A DNA stretch of 30,598 nucleotides. Source: CBDUUP01 sp965370435 (GTDB lineage: Bacteria; Chloroflexota; Anaerolineae; Anaerolineales; UBA11579). A program made the position numbers and the translations under genes. Every line of letters begins with the position of its first letter. The first letter of the stretch is position 1. The stretch is from the NCBI GenBank assembly GCA_965370435.1, contig CBDUUP010000012.1, positions 1 through 30,598 on the forward strand. The letters run 5' to 3'. This document shows positions 15,354-23,382 of the stretch, piece by piece. The notes beneath the pieces were generated by a model that saw only the letters and a program-made list of their open reading frames with translations, was not told the DNA's origin and did not search any database.

Positions 15354-16867
15354 ATACTGATCGCTTGAAACGGATCGCCAGCCGGGTTACGAGCGTGGTC
15401 TGGGTGGTTTTCCTGGTCGGCCTTCCCATCACCAGTTTCCCCTTCTTCCCGGAGGCGCTGGGAGGGCGCACCTCCGTCCGCCCCTTTGCATTGTACCCGC
15501 TGGCGATATTGCTGGTCCTGGTGGTTCTCCCCCGCTTATGGGGAAAATCACTGCCCCGGACTTTTCTCTCTTTTTTCCCTTTTATATTAGTAGCTGTGTT
15601 CAGTTCTCTGCTGTCCCTGCTGCAAGGGTTGGACGCCCTCCAGGGGATCACCGCCCTGGATCGATTCTTGCGGACTTTGATCACTGTGGGCATCGGGGCG
15701 GGGTTTTATTTCGCCGTCACCTTGTATCCCCGTTCAATAGCCGACCTGCGCGCCGCGCTGCGCTGGCTGTACGCCGGTCTGGCTCTGTCGCTCTTGTGGG
15801 GAACCTTGCAGGCCATATACGTGATCAATTTCACCGATGCCTGGTATTTCTTTCTGGATGATCTGCAAGGCTTTATCTCCATCCGGGGTTTATTTGAAAG
15901 CCGCATCTCAGGCCCTACTTACGAACCCAATTGGTACGCCGACCAGATCGTCTTGATGTACCTGCCCTGGCTTTTGGGGGCGGTTTTGCGGGGCTATTCG
16001 GTCTTCCGGCGGCGGTGGCGCTGGGTGACCGTTGAGCTAGGTTTGCTCTTGTGGGCGATGGTGATTTTATCCTTCACCTTTTCGAAGGCCGGGGCGGGGA
16101 TTGGGTTGGTGATGATCTTCCTGGGCGTGGCGGTGTTCCGCCCGGTGAGCGGCCCCTCCGGCGGAGGCCGATTTGCCAAACTGAGGCGCTATTGGCAGCG
16201 TATCGGCCCGCTGGCGCAGAAACTGGTTATGGCCTTGATCTTGCTCGCCGTTTTACTTGGCGCTGTGTTCGTCCTCGGGGAACGCAATCCTTATTTTGCC
16301 CGTATCTGGGACCCCAGCATATCGGGGATTCAAGTCGATTCTTTGGAGTCTTATATCAAAGCTCTGGGCGTGGGGGCGCGCATGCTTTATATGCAAACCG
16401 CTTTCAATATTTATGAGCAGCATCCCTTCATCGGAGTGGGGTTGGGGAATTACACTTTTTATATTGAAGAGAATCTCCCTGAGATTCCTCTGCACCATTA
16501 TCCTGAGGTGCTGCGCTATATCACGCCCAAGGAAGGGCGCAGCGTCTCCCTGACGCCCAAGAATTTCTTCGTCCGCATTCTGGCGGAGACCGGGTTGTCC
16601 GGCATGGCGACTTTTGCGGTGTTCCTCATCGCCCTGACGGGCTGCGGGTTGTATTTGTGGCTGTCCCCGGAAGGGGAAGCCAAATACTGGGGAGCCGCGG
16701 GCTTGCTGGGCATGTTGGCCTTTGCGATGGACGCCTTTTCTTACGATTCTTTCGCCTTCCCCAATATGTGGGTGGTTTTTGGGCTGGTCACGGCTGCGGC
16801 GCGGTTGTTCGCCGCGCCCGCATTGAACTCAAGATTAACCACGAAGACACCAAGACACAAAGATTAA
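15350..16867 (+). CDS. O-antigen ligase/polymerase family membrane protein (WaaL/Wzy type)
   Basis: 505 residues from GTG 15350, which overlaps the previous stop (GTGA); the frame is open back to 15305, but that extension overlaps the Wzz-like gene and lacks hydrophobic character. There are about ten to twelve transmembrane segments, with a large external loop after the helix around MALILLAVLLGAVFVLG. The loop holds HPFIGVGLGNYTFYI and TPKNFFVRILAETGLSG, the typical O-antigen ligase signature (conserved Asn and the LAExGxxG segment). It joins or polymerises lipid-linked glycan repeat units outside the membrane. Ligase and polymerase share this fold and cannot be told apart here. The last residues (TTKTPRHKD) are encoded by a dispersed palindromic repeat, so the original C-terminus may have been altered by its insertion. 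Confidence 0.82.
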   Translation: MNTDRLKRIASRVTSVVWVVFLVGLPITSFPFFPEALGGRTSVRPFALYPLAILLVLVVLPRLWGKSLPRTFLSFFPFILVAVFSSLLSLLQGLDALQGITALDRFLRTLITVGIGAGFYFAVTLYPRSIADLRAALRWLYAGLALSLLWGTLQAIYVINFTDAWYFFLDDLQGFISIRGLFESRISGPTYEPNWYADQIVLMYLPWLLGAVLRGYSVFRRRWRWVTVELGLLLWAMVILSFTFSKAGAGIGLVMIFLGVAVFRPVSGPSGGGRFAKLRRYWQRIGPLAQKLVMALILLAVLLGAVFVLGERNPYFARIWDPSISGIQVDSLESYIKALGVGARMLYMQTAFNIYEQHPFIGVGLGNYTFYIEENLPEIPLHHYPEVLRYITPKEGRSVSLTPKNFFVRILAETGLSGMATFAVFLIALTGCGLYLWLSPEGEAKYWGAAGLLGMLAFAMDAFSYDSFAFPNMWVVFGLVTAAARLFAAPALNSRLTTKTPRHKD

Positions 16868-16899
16868 AGTTTTTCTTCGTGTCTTGATGTCTTAATGGT
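16838..16899. repeat. Palindromic CGAAGACAC/GTGTCTTCG repeat, probable bidirectional terminator
   Basis: The left part (ACCACGAAGACACCAAGACA from 16838) is an imperfect reverse complement of the right part ending TCTTAATGGT at 16899, with a T-run (16870-16874) between. It lies between convergent genes, overlapping the 3' end of the ligase gene, so it could stop transcription from both sides. A relative lies at 26427-26468. Confidence 0.7.
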
Positions 16900-16915
16900 A
16901 ATATTTTTTCTCCCT

Positions 16916-18661
16916 TTACTCCCGCGCCTCCTTTTCCAGGCGGATCAGCTCCCGGCGCAAAACCTTGCCCACCGCGGTCTTGGGAAGCTCGTCAATGAAG
17001 GCGAAGCGGCGGGGGATTTCGTAGGGGGCCAGATACTGGCTGCACAGGTCCGTCAATTCCTGTTCGGTGGCCGACATGCCCGGGTTGAAGACCACCCAGG
17101 CTTTTAGGCTCTCCTGGCCTTCTTTTTCGGGATGGGGGATGGCGGCCACACAGACCTCCAGCACGGCGGGGTGGTCTTTGATGATCTTGTCAATGGTGGT
17201 GGGATAGACGTTGAACCCGCCGATGAGGGCCATGTCTTTCTTGCGGTCCACGATGTAGAAGTATCCATCCTCATCCATATAGCCGATGTCGCCGGTGTAG
17301 AGCCAGATCTTGCCGTCCTTCTCACGCAGGGTGTTGGCGGTTTCGGTGGGCATCCGGTGATAGCCTTCCATCAGGTTGGGCGCAGAGATAACCATTTCGC
17401 CCGCCTCCCCGACCGGTAAGTCGGTTTCGCCGTCGTCCAGGCTGACAATGCGGCAGACCGCATCCGGCAGCGGCAGGCCGATGGAGCCGATCCGAATTTC
17501 ACCCACCGAGGGGGAGCTGTGGGTGACGGTGGGAGCCTCGCTCATGCCGAAGCCCTCTCCCAGGCGGCCGGAGGTCAGGGGCGCGAATTGCTTCTGCACA
17601 GACGGAGGCAGAGGAGCCGAGCCGCTGCTGCTCATCAAGATTGACTTCAAGCTGGCCTCCCCCGATTTCACCCGGGGATGATTGACCAGAGCGTTAAAAA
17701 GTTGAGGCACCCCGGCGAAGATGTTGGGTTTATGCACGTGGATGATGTCCACCAGTTCATCTATATCGCGGGCATTGGGCACCAGGATGATCTCCGACCC
17801 AGAGAACACCGACAGGCTGAGCATGGCGACCATGCCGTAGACGTGGAACAGGGGAAGCGCGCCCAGGGTGACAACATCCCCCATAGCACTTCTAGCCGGG
17901 TTTAGCCAGGCGTCCAACTGCACCATGTTGGCGACCAGCGCCCGGTGAGTGGCCATGGCCCCTTTGGAGACCCCGGTGGTCCCGCCGGTGTACTGGAACA
18001 GCGCCAGGTCTTCAGGCGCCACCTCCACCTCGGGGATTTGCCCATCGTATTTCTTCAACAGGTCTTGCAGCCATTGGTCGCCCTCTGGCAGGCTTTCGAC
18101 ATAGTGTCCGGCTTTCTTTTCGGTGGCCAGGGTGAAGAGCAGCTTGCCCAGCGGGGGGAAGTACTCTTTGACATTGGTGACGATGATGCGCTTGAGTTTG
18201 GTCTCCGGCTGGATCTTCTTGAGCATATTGTAGAACAAGCTCATGCACACCACGATCTCTGCATCGCAATCGTTGATCTGGTAGGCCATGCGAGCCGGGG
18301 GGTAGGTGGGATTGGCCGCCGCGACCACGCCTCCGGCCTTGAGGATGGCATAGTAGGTGACCGCAAAGGCGGCGATATTGGGCATCACGATGGCGACCCG
18401 GTCTCCCTTCTTCAAGCCCATCTCCAGCATGGCGCAGGCCAGCGCGTCGGAGGCTCGTTCCAGTTGGGCGTAGGTCATGGCGGTGGTTTGCCTGCCCACC
18501 ACCGGCAGTTTGAGGGTGGTGAGCTGTACGGTCCTATCGGGGTATTCTTTGGCCGATTGGCGCAGGTATTCGTGCAGCGGCAGATCGGGATATGGCTCTA
18601 GGCTGGCAGGAATGCCTTCATCGTAATGCTTGATCCAGGGGCGGTCGGTATACGTAACCAT
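16916..18661 (-). CDS. Long-chain fatty-acid--CoA ligase (AMP-binding)
   Basis: 581 residues, normal for FadD-type acyl-CoA synthetases. Motifs in order: substrate and ATP loop YTGGTTGVSKGAMATHRAL (about 222-240), GFGMSEAPTVTH (about 370), YTGDIGYMDEDGYFYIVDRKKDM with the ribose-binding Asp, GGFNVYPTTID, and the C-terminal KTAVGKVLRRELI with the adenylation lysine. The reaction activates a fatty acid with ATP and CoA to acyl-CoA, AMP and pyrophosphate. ATG 18661 has AGGAGA seven bases upstream on the minus strand, a strong ribosome binding site. It faces the glycan locus and is separated from it by a palindrome, so it is probably an independent unit. The cyclic-nucleotide-binding gene lies 221 bases upstream on the same strand. 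Confidence 0.9.
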   Translation of the reverse strand: MVTYTDRPWIKHYDEGIPASLEPYPDLPLHEYLRQSAKEYPDRTVQLTTLKLPVVGRQTTAMTYAQLERASDALACAMLEMGLKKGDRVAIVMPNIAAFAVTYYAILKAGGVVAAANPTYPPARMAYQINDCDAEIVVCMSLFYNMLKKIQPETKLKRIIVTNVKEYFPPLGKLLFTLATEKKAGHYVESLPEGDQWLQDLLKKYDGQIPEVEVAPEDLALFQYTGGTTGVSKGAMATHRALVANMVQLDAWLNPARSAMGDVVTLGALPLFHVYGMVAMLSLSVFSGSEIILVPNARDIDELVDIIHVHKPNIFAGVPQLFNALVNHPRVKSGEASLKSILMSSSGSAPLPPSVQKQFAPLTSGRLGEGFGMSEAPTVTHSSPSVGEIRIGSIGLPLPDAVCRIVSLDDGETDLPVGEAGEMVISAPNLMEGYHRMPTETANTLREKDGKIWLYTGDIGYMDEDGYFYIVDRKKDMALIGGFNVYPTTIDKIIKDHPAVLEVCVAAIPHPEKEGQESLKAWVVFNPGMSATEQELTDLCSQYLAPYEIPRRFAFIDELPKTAVGKVLRRELIRLEKEARE

Positions 18662-18882
18662 AACGCAGTCTCCTTTTCTTGATCTCCAATTGAAATGAGC
18701 GGGTTGAGGGTGGCAGTTGATGGGTTGAACATATAAGGCGTTCCGTATGCAGAAGGCTTCGGGAATACGCCAGATAGGTAAAGCACGACGCCACGACGGT
18801 TCTGGATAACCTGTGTCGCAGCGGATACAAATGCGATTGAATTTATTCCCTGGGTCAGGGGTTATTGAAGAGTAGTATCTGT

Positions 18883-19329
18883 CTAGCTGTTGAGTTGAGG
18901 GTAAGTGCTCGTCAGCCGCTCACCGATCATTTCGGTCAATTTCTTCATCAAATGATACCCCGCCTCTGGATTATCGTCCAGCAGTTTGCGCAGCGCCCTT
19001 CCATCCAGGACCACCACTTTGGCCTTTTGGGTCACCTGGGCTCCCACCGTGTAATCGTAGGGCGCCACCAATGACGACCAGCCGATGATCTCATCCTTTC
19101 CCATTGCGCCTACGGTCACTTGCCGCTTCCCTTGGGGGTCCATATTCTTTATCAAGGCCACTTTCCCCGCCTCGATCAGGTAGATGGAATGGGCGTAATC
19201 GTCCTGGTAGAACAACCAGTCTCCAGCTTCGATGGAATGTTCCACGCCCAGCTTGGCGATCTGCCCGAGTATGCCATTCTCTTGTCCATCGAACAAGAGG
19301 TAGCGGCGCAGTGTTTCGGGAGAAGTCAT
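18883..19329 (-). CDS. Single-domain cyclic nucleotide-binding protein
   Basis: 148 residues comprising one cNMP-binding domain (Crp-type beta roll): LRRYLLFDGQ, IEAGDWLFYQDDYAHSIYLIEAGKVALIK, the phosphate-cassette region KDEIIGWSSLVAPYDYTVGAQVTQKAKVVVLDG, and a final helix HLMKKLTEMIGERL. The canonical phosphate-binding Arg-Ala pair of cAMP receptors is not obvious (WSSLVAPYDYT), so the ligand may differ or be absent. There is no DNA-binding helix-turn-helix, so it is not a stand-alone CRP-type regulator. A GAGGG lies about 9 bases before the ATG. The fatty-acid ligase follows on the same strand and the two could be cotranscribed; a partner protein or enzyme is implied but not visible. Confidence 0.82.
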   Translation of the reverse strand: MTSPETLRRYLLFDGQENGILGQIAKLGVEHSIEAGDWLFYQDDYAHSIYLIEAGKVALIKNMDPQGKRQVTVGAMGKDEIIGWSSLVAPYDYTVGAQVTQKAKVVVLDGRALRKLLDDNPEAGYHLMKKLTEMIGERLTSTYPQLNS

Positions 19330-19642
19330 ATATTGTGCCCTCCGCTCCAGGATTTTGAGTATTGCCTCATGAATTGACCAGATTGTACCGCAAGATAGCG
19401 TCAGAGAAGGTTAATTTGGCAACCGAATAAGATCAAGATCAACTATACGATGCTGTGAATTATAGCACAATGCTTGATAGTCTTTCCATCTAACAACCTC
19501 GCTAATATTGTAATCTTTGTCTTCTTCGCGCTCTTCTATCAGGCCACTTCCCACAAGTTTGAAGGAAACTCCGGTTGCAATACTATGGTATACTCAGCCA
19601 AGATCACACTAAGCTAAAGTGAACCGACCCTTAAAAATCTAT
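19330..19642. other. Intergenic region between divergent units; possible promoter
   Basis: No gene is seen. It is AT-richer than its surroundings. TGG followed by TATACT (19586-19594) is an extended -10 element about 50 bases upstream of the riboswitch, in the right place to start the btuFCD transcript. No convincing -35 box is present. Confidence 0.4.
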
Positions 19643-19768
19643 CGTTTGGTCACGGTGCCTTCACCCCCGGATGGGAAGGCTGAAAGGCGAAGCCGGTGCA
19701 AGACCGGCGCTGTCCCGCAACTGTAATCCGCATCCCCGCGGAAAGCCAGGCCGACCGCCCTGACCACG
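19643..19768 (+). ncRNA. Cobalamin (B12) riboswitch aptamer
   Basis: Recognised by its conserved parts: GAAGCCGGTGCAAGACCGGC (from 19689), GCTGTCCCGCAACTGTAA (19709-19726), and the B12-box-like AGCCAGGCCGACCGCC (19744-19759). The closing P1 stem pairs GGTCA (19648-19652) with TGACC (19761-19765). It senses adenosylcobalamin or a related cobalamin and lies directly upstream of btuFCD. Confidence 0.95.
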
Positions 19769-19823
19769 TTCCTGATTGACCTCGCGGCAAGGATAATGGA
19801 ACCCGGCTTGTACCCCGTGCATT

Positions 19824-19856
19824 AACCAACCCTATCCGTGAGGGTTGGTTTTTTCA
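19824..19856 (+). terminator. Rho-independent terminator, riboswitch expression platform
   Basis: AACCAACCCT (19824-19833) pairs with AGGGTTGGTT (19841-19850) and is followed by a T-run. It lies 56 bases after the aptamer and before the btuF ribosome binding site, so ligand-dependent transcription attenuation is the likely mode of control. Confidence 0.9.
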
Positions 19857-19891
19857 TTTTAGCAAAACTACTTTGATGGAGGTACATCGCT

Positions 19892-20914
19892 GTGAAACGT
19901 AAAACTGTTTTTTCTATAGTATCTTTGCTGGTGGCGCTGAGTCTGTTGTTGGGCGCGTGTGCATCGCCCACCGAGACGCCGACTGAAGCTCCCCCCGATC
20001 CGCCCAAACCCACCGAACCAGCGCCAACGAAGGAACCCGAACCTGTCGGGACTCCTGAATCTCCCCCAACCCCAGAGCCTCTCATCTTCACCGACGGCCT
20101 GGGACGGGAGATCACCCTGGAGCAGCCCGCCCAGATGGTGGTTTCTTTGGCTCCTTCCAACACCGAGATCCTCTTCGCGGTTGGCGCGGGGGAGCAGGTC
20201 ATTGGGCGGGATGAGTTCTCCAACTATCCTGCCGAGGCCATGGACCTGCCCTCCATTGGCGGCTCCTTTGGGGAGTACAACCTGGAAGCCATCATCGCTC
20301 TGGAGCCTGACCTGATCCTGGCGGCGGAGATCAACACCGCCGAGTTGGTGCAGTCCCTGGAAGACCTGGGTTTGACCGTATATTACCTGTCTAACCCGCT
20401 TGATATCGAGGGGATGTACGCCAACCTCGAGATCGTGGCCCAACTCACCGGCCACGCCGACGAGACCGCCGAACTGGTAACCGGATTGCGAACCCGAGTC
20501 GAGGCGGTGATGGAAGTCGTCGCCGAGGCCGAAACCGCCCCCACGGTGTTCTACGAACTGGATGGCTTCGACCCCAACGCGCCCTGGACGGTGGGCGGCG
20601 GCACCTTCACCGACACCCTGATCACCATGTTGGGCGCAGTGAACGTCGGCGCGGTGATGGAAGGCCCTTATGGGCAGCTCAGCCTGGAAGAATTGATCGC
20701 TCAAGACCCCGACATCATCATCCTGGGTGACGCCAACTTCGGCGCTACGCCGGAGGCTGTGGCCGCTCGTCCCGGCTGGGAAACCCTCAGCGCGGTGCAG
20801 AACGGCATGGTCTTCGCCTTCAATGACGACCTGGCCAGCCGTCCCGGCCCCCGCCTGGTGGATGGATTGGAAACCCTGGCGATGCTATTCTATCCAGAAC
20901 TGTTTGAGGAGTAA
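19892..20914 (+). CDS. btuF: Cobalamin ABC transporter substrate-binding lipoprotein
   Basis: 340 residues from GTG 19892, with GGAGG at 19878-19882 nine bases upstream. The signal peptide MKRKTVFSIVSLLVALSLLLGAC ends in a lipobox LGAC, with Cys23 as the lipid anchor, followed by a Pro/Thr/Glu-rich linker to about residue 63. The binding domain (Peripla_BP_2) shows ITLEQPAQMVVSLAPSNTEILFAVGAGEQVIG, DLPSIGGSFGEYNLEAIIALEPDLIL and DPDIIILGDANFGATPEAV. It captures a corrin outside the membrane and delivers it to the BtuCD channel. The riboswitch upstream supports cobalamin rather than iron-siderophore as cargo. It is followed 18 bases later by btuC. Confidence 0.9.
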   Translation: MKRKTVFSIVSLLVALSLLLGACASPTETPTEAPPDPPKPTEPAPTKEPEPVGTPESPPTPEPLIFTDGLGREITLEQPAQMVVSLAPSNTEILFAVGAGEQVIGRDEFSNYPAEAMDLPSIGGSFGEYNLEAIIALEPDLILAAEINTAELVQSLEDLGLTVYYLSNPLDIEGMYANLEIVAQLTGHADETAELVTGLRTRVEAVMEVVAEAETAPTVFYELDGFDPNAPWTVGGGTFTDTLITMLGAVNVGAVMEGPYGQLSLEELIAQDPDIIILGDANFGATPEAVAARPGWETLSAVQNGMVFAFNDDLASRPGPRLVDGLETLAMLFYPELFEE

Positions 20915-20932
20915 ATTAAGACAATTTCTTTA

Positions 20933-21964
20933 ATGTCTATACTCAAGCGTCGTCCTTTTTTAGTGAACCTGTCCCTTCTGCTGCTGGCAGTTCTGTTCAG
21001 CATTGCAGTAGGGGCAGTGTTCATCCCTCCGGGCGCGCTGGGGCGCATCTTGCTGGACCAACTGCCCGGGGTGGAGATAGCTGCGGATTGGCCCGACTTC
21101 TTCGTCGTCATCATCATGAAGGTTCGGCTGCCCCATACGATCTTGATAGCCCTGACCGGGGCTGCGCTGGCCTCCAGCGGGGCGGCTTACCAGGGGTTGT
21201 TCCGCAACCCGCTGGCCGACCCCTACTTGATCGGCGTGGCCTCCGGGGCGGGGTTGGGAGCCGTCTTCGTCATGGCGTTCCGCTGGCCGGAAGACCTATT
21301 GGGCTATTACTTCATCCCATTGGGCGCTTTCCTGGGCGCAACCATAACGGTGGTGTTGGTCTACAATCTGGCCCGGATCGGCCGCATGGTGCCCCTCACC
21401 ACCCTCATCCTGGCGGGGGTGGCGGTGGGGGCTTTCGCCTCGGCGCTGACCTCCTTCCTCATGCTGCGCTCCAACGAACAGATCCACCGAGCCATCTCTT
21501 TCCTGCTGGGGGGCAGCGCCATCGCCGGATGGGACCCGGTCAAGGCCTCCCTGCCCTACATGATCCTGGGGATGGGGCTGCTCTCGCTGTCCGGGCACAT
21601 GCTCAACGTACTCCAATTCGGCGAGGAGCAGTCCAAGCAGTTGGGCCTGCCGGTGGAAAGGGCCAAGATATTCATCATCGTCACCGCCTCGCTGACCACC
21701 GCGGTGGCGGTCTCCTTTTCCGGGGTGATCGGCTTCATCGGTTTGATCGTCCCCCACCTGGTGCGCATCCTCTGGGGGCCGGATTACCGCACCCTGATCC
21801 CGCTTTCAATTCTAGGCGGAGCCAGCGCTTTGCTGCTGGCGGACGTGTTGGCGCGGGTGGTGTTGGCGCCCCAAACCCTCCCGGTGGGCATTGTCACCGC
21901 CCTGGCCGGCGCGCCTTTCTTCCTGTGGATTTTGCGCCGGGCCAAGATCGAGGTCTTCTGGTAG
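20933..21964 (+). CDS. btuC: Cobalamin ABC transporter permease
   Basis: 343 residues with about ten transmembrane helices of the FecCD/BtuC family. Family signatures include LPHTILIALTGAALASSGAAYQGLFRNPLADPYLIGVASGAGLGAV, LLGGSAIAGWDPV, QLGLPVERAK and the cytoplasmic coupling region GFIGLIVPHLVRILWGPDYR. It forms the membrane channel through which the corrin is driven by BtuD. No strong Shine-Dalgarno sequence precedes ATG 20933; translation may depend on the preceding btuF, whose stop lies 18 bases upstream. The gene ends 2 bases before btuD. The same permease family also serves haem and siderophore uptake, so cargo specificity comes from the riboswitch rather than from this protein alone. 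Confidence 0.9.
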   Translation: MSILKRRPFLVNLSLLLLAVLFSIAVGAVFIPPGALGRILLDQLPGVEIAADWPDFFVVIIMKVRLPHTILIALTGAALASSGAAYQGLFRNPLADPYLIGVASGAGLGAVFVMAFRWPEDLLGYYFIPLGAFLGATITVVLVYNLARIGRMVPLTTLILAGVAVGAFASALTSFLMLRSNEQIHRAISFLLGGSAIAGWDPVKASLPYMILGMGLLSLSGHMLNVLQFGEEQSKQLGLPVERAKIFIIVTASLTTAVAVSFSGVIGFIGLIVPHLVRILWGPDYRTLIPLSILGGASALLLADVLARVVLAPQTLPVGIVTALAGAPFFLWILRRAKIEVFW

Positions 21965-21966
21965 CC

Positions 21967-22752
21967 ATGTTGGAAGTTCAATCGCTCACCGTAACCTATG
22001 GCGACATCGTCGCCCTGCGAGAGTTCAGCCTACGGGTCGAACCGGGGGAGGTATTCGCCTTGATCGGACCCAACGGCGCGGGAAAATCCACCCTCATCCG
22101 GGCCGTCAGCGGGATCCTCCGGGGCCAATCCGGGACCATCTCCTCTCAGGGGATGGACCTGGCCTCTCTCTCCTACAGCCAGCGGGCCAGGCTCATCGCC
22201 GTAGTGCCCCAGGCCCGCCAACAGGGCGGCGCCTTCACCGTCGAGCAAGCCGTCCTGATGGGCCGCACCGCTTACATGAGTTTTTTAGGGAAGCCTTCCG
22301 AGGAAGACCTGGCCCAGGCGAGGCTGGCGATGGAAAAGACCGCATTGATCCATCTAGCCCAGAGACGGATCGCCGAACTTTCAGGAGGAGAACAGCAGCG
22401 AGTCCTGCTGGCCCGTGCTCTGGCGCAGACTACGCCCATCCTCCTGCTGGATGAACCCACCAACCACCTGGACTTGCAGCACCAATCCAGCTTGCTCTCG
22501 CTGATCCGGGAACTGGTTCGGGAGAAGGAACTGGCTGTGTTGATGGCGATGCACGACCTCAACATGGTCTCACTGTATGCCGACCGGGTGGCTTTGCTGG
22601 TGGCCGGAGAGCTGCAAGCCCAGGGCGCGCCAAAGACGGTGTTGACCTCCGAGAACTTGAGCGCGGCTTATAATATCCCGGTGCGGGTGCTCACCCATCC
22701 AGAGTATGGCACGCCGCTGGTGTTCCCGGAGGGGAGGAGTTTCGAGGCATAG
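21967..22752 (+). CDS. btuD: Cobalamin ABC transporter ATP-binding protein
   Basis: 261 residues from ATG 21967; the frame stays open far upstream inside btuC, but that extension is out of frame with btuC and has no family features. Walker A GPNGAGKST, Q-loop AVVPQAR, signature LSGGEQQRVLLARAL, Walker B ILLLDEPTNHLD and the switch histidine MAMHDLN are all present. It hydrolyses ATP to power the BtuC channel. There are two bases between the btuC stop and this start, so the three genes form one riboswitch-controlled operon. The C-terminal part after the switch (about 200-261) matches the usual length of corrin/siderophore ATPases. No terminator is obvious downstream. Confidence 0.92.
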   Translation: MLEVQSLTVTYGDIVALREFSLRVEPGEVFALIGPNGAGKSTLIRAVSGILRGQSGTISSQGMDLASLSYSQRARLIAVVPQARQQGGAFTVEQAVLMGRTAYMSFLGKPSEEDLAQARLAMEKTALIHLAQRRIAELSGGEQQRVLLARALAQTTPILLLDEPTNHLDLQHQSSLLSLIRELVREKELAVLMAMHDLNMVSLYADRVALLVAGELQAQGAPKTVLTSENLSAAYNIPVRVLTHPEYGTPLVFPEGRSFEA

Positions 22753-22913
22753 ATGTTTTTTTTCGAGGAAGTAGAACGTCAGAAAGATTGGAAGAAATCT
22801 TAGATTCAACTCGTATTTCGCCCAAGCCAGAAACTCTAGAGATAATCGCTTTGGTCCAAGATAAAGACTATCTCCTCATTCGAAGTCTCTCCGAAAAAAC
22901 ATCCTTTGTCTAA
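22744..22913 (+). other. Coding-like fragment after btuD, unidentified
   Basis: A + strand frame different from btuD reads RLEEILDSTRISPKPETLEI and then IALVQDKDYLLIRSL before a TAA at 22911-22913. It has natural protein-like composition but no start codon in this gap and no family I recognise. It may be the 3' remnant of a deleted gene or chance. Nothing else supportable is seen at 22753-22990. Confidence 0.2.
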
Positions 22914-22990
22914 GGGGTATATTGTTCTTGTTGAGCGAAGAATTTTTTGGGAAAAGGGTCTATTATTTTGTCCCTTCCATAGTTTTCAAG

Positions 22991-23304
22991 TTAATGGCAA
23001 CAGTACACCGGAGGGTGGGAGCGGTTGCGGATTTCGTTTTTTGCAGTATTCGCAACGATGCTGAAAAACCAAGTTTTCAAGGAAGATTGCCCTGCGTATT
23101 GCTTGAGTTTGCGGTAAATTTTTATACAGACTTCTTGTACCACGTCTTCAATGTCCTGCTTTTGTGAGAAGCAACAAAAATCACAAGTACAACTAAATCT
23201 TTATATCGATGATAAATCTCTGCAAAGGCACGTTCATCTTTGCCATGGCGGTCTAGAAAAAGATTTCCTAGTTCGGCATCTGAAAGTTTGCTGAGATTGT
23301 TCAT
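22991..23304 (-). pseudogene. ECF-type sigma factor remnant (frameshifted, region 4 missing)
   Basis: From ATG 23304 the minus strand reads MNNLSKLSDAELGNLFLD... and AFAEIYHRYKDLV, the start of sigma region 2. Around 23187-23193 the frame breaks. Moving to the other frame restores QDIEDVVQEVCIKIYRKLKQ, then SSLKTWFFSIVANTAKNEIR, the classic region 2.2-2.4 of ECF sigma factors, up to a stop at 22991-22993. Adding back one T in the GTT codon would rejoin the two halves. Region 4 is not found downstream in any frame. Both the frameshift and the loss of region 4 argue for a dead gene, although a sequencing error could explain the frameshift alone. Confidence 0.65.
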
Positions 23305-23382
23305 AAGTAACCATCAAATCTGCTCGATGTGAATAGTGTGAGCAGACTTGATGGTTATAGATGCAAACTGATTTTTTCCGGA

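Noticed and set aside
21088..21966. Long + strand open frame leading into btuD
   Set aside because: It lies wholly within btuC in another frame, with Gly/Arg/Pro-rich low-information sequence; btuD proper starts at 21967.
22922..23167. 81-codon + strand frame
   Set aside because: It is antisense to the clear ECF sigma region 2 on the minus strand.
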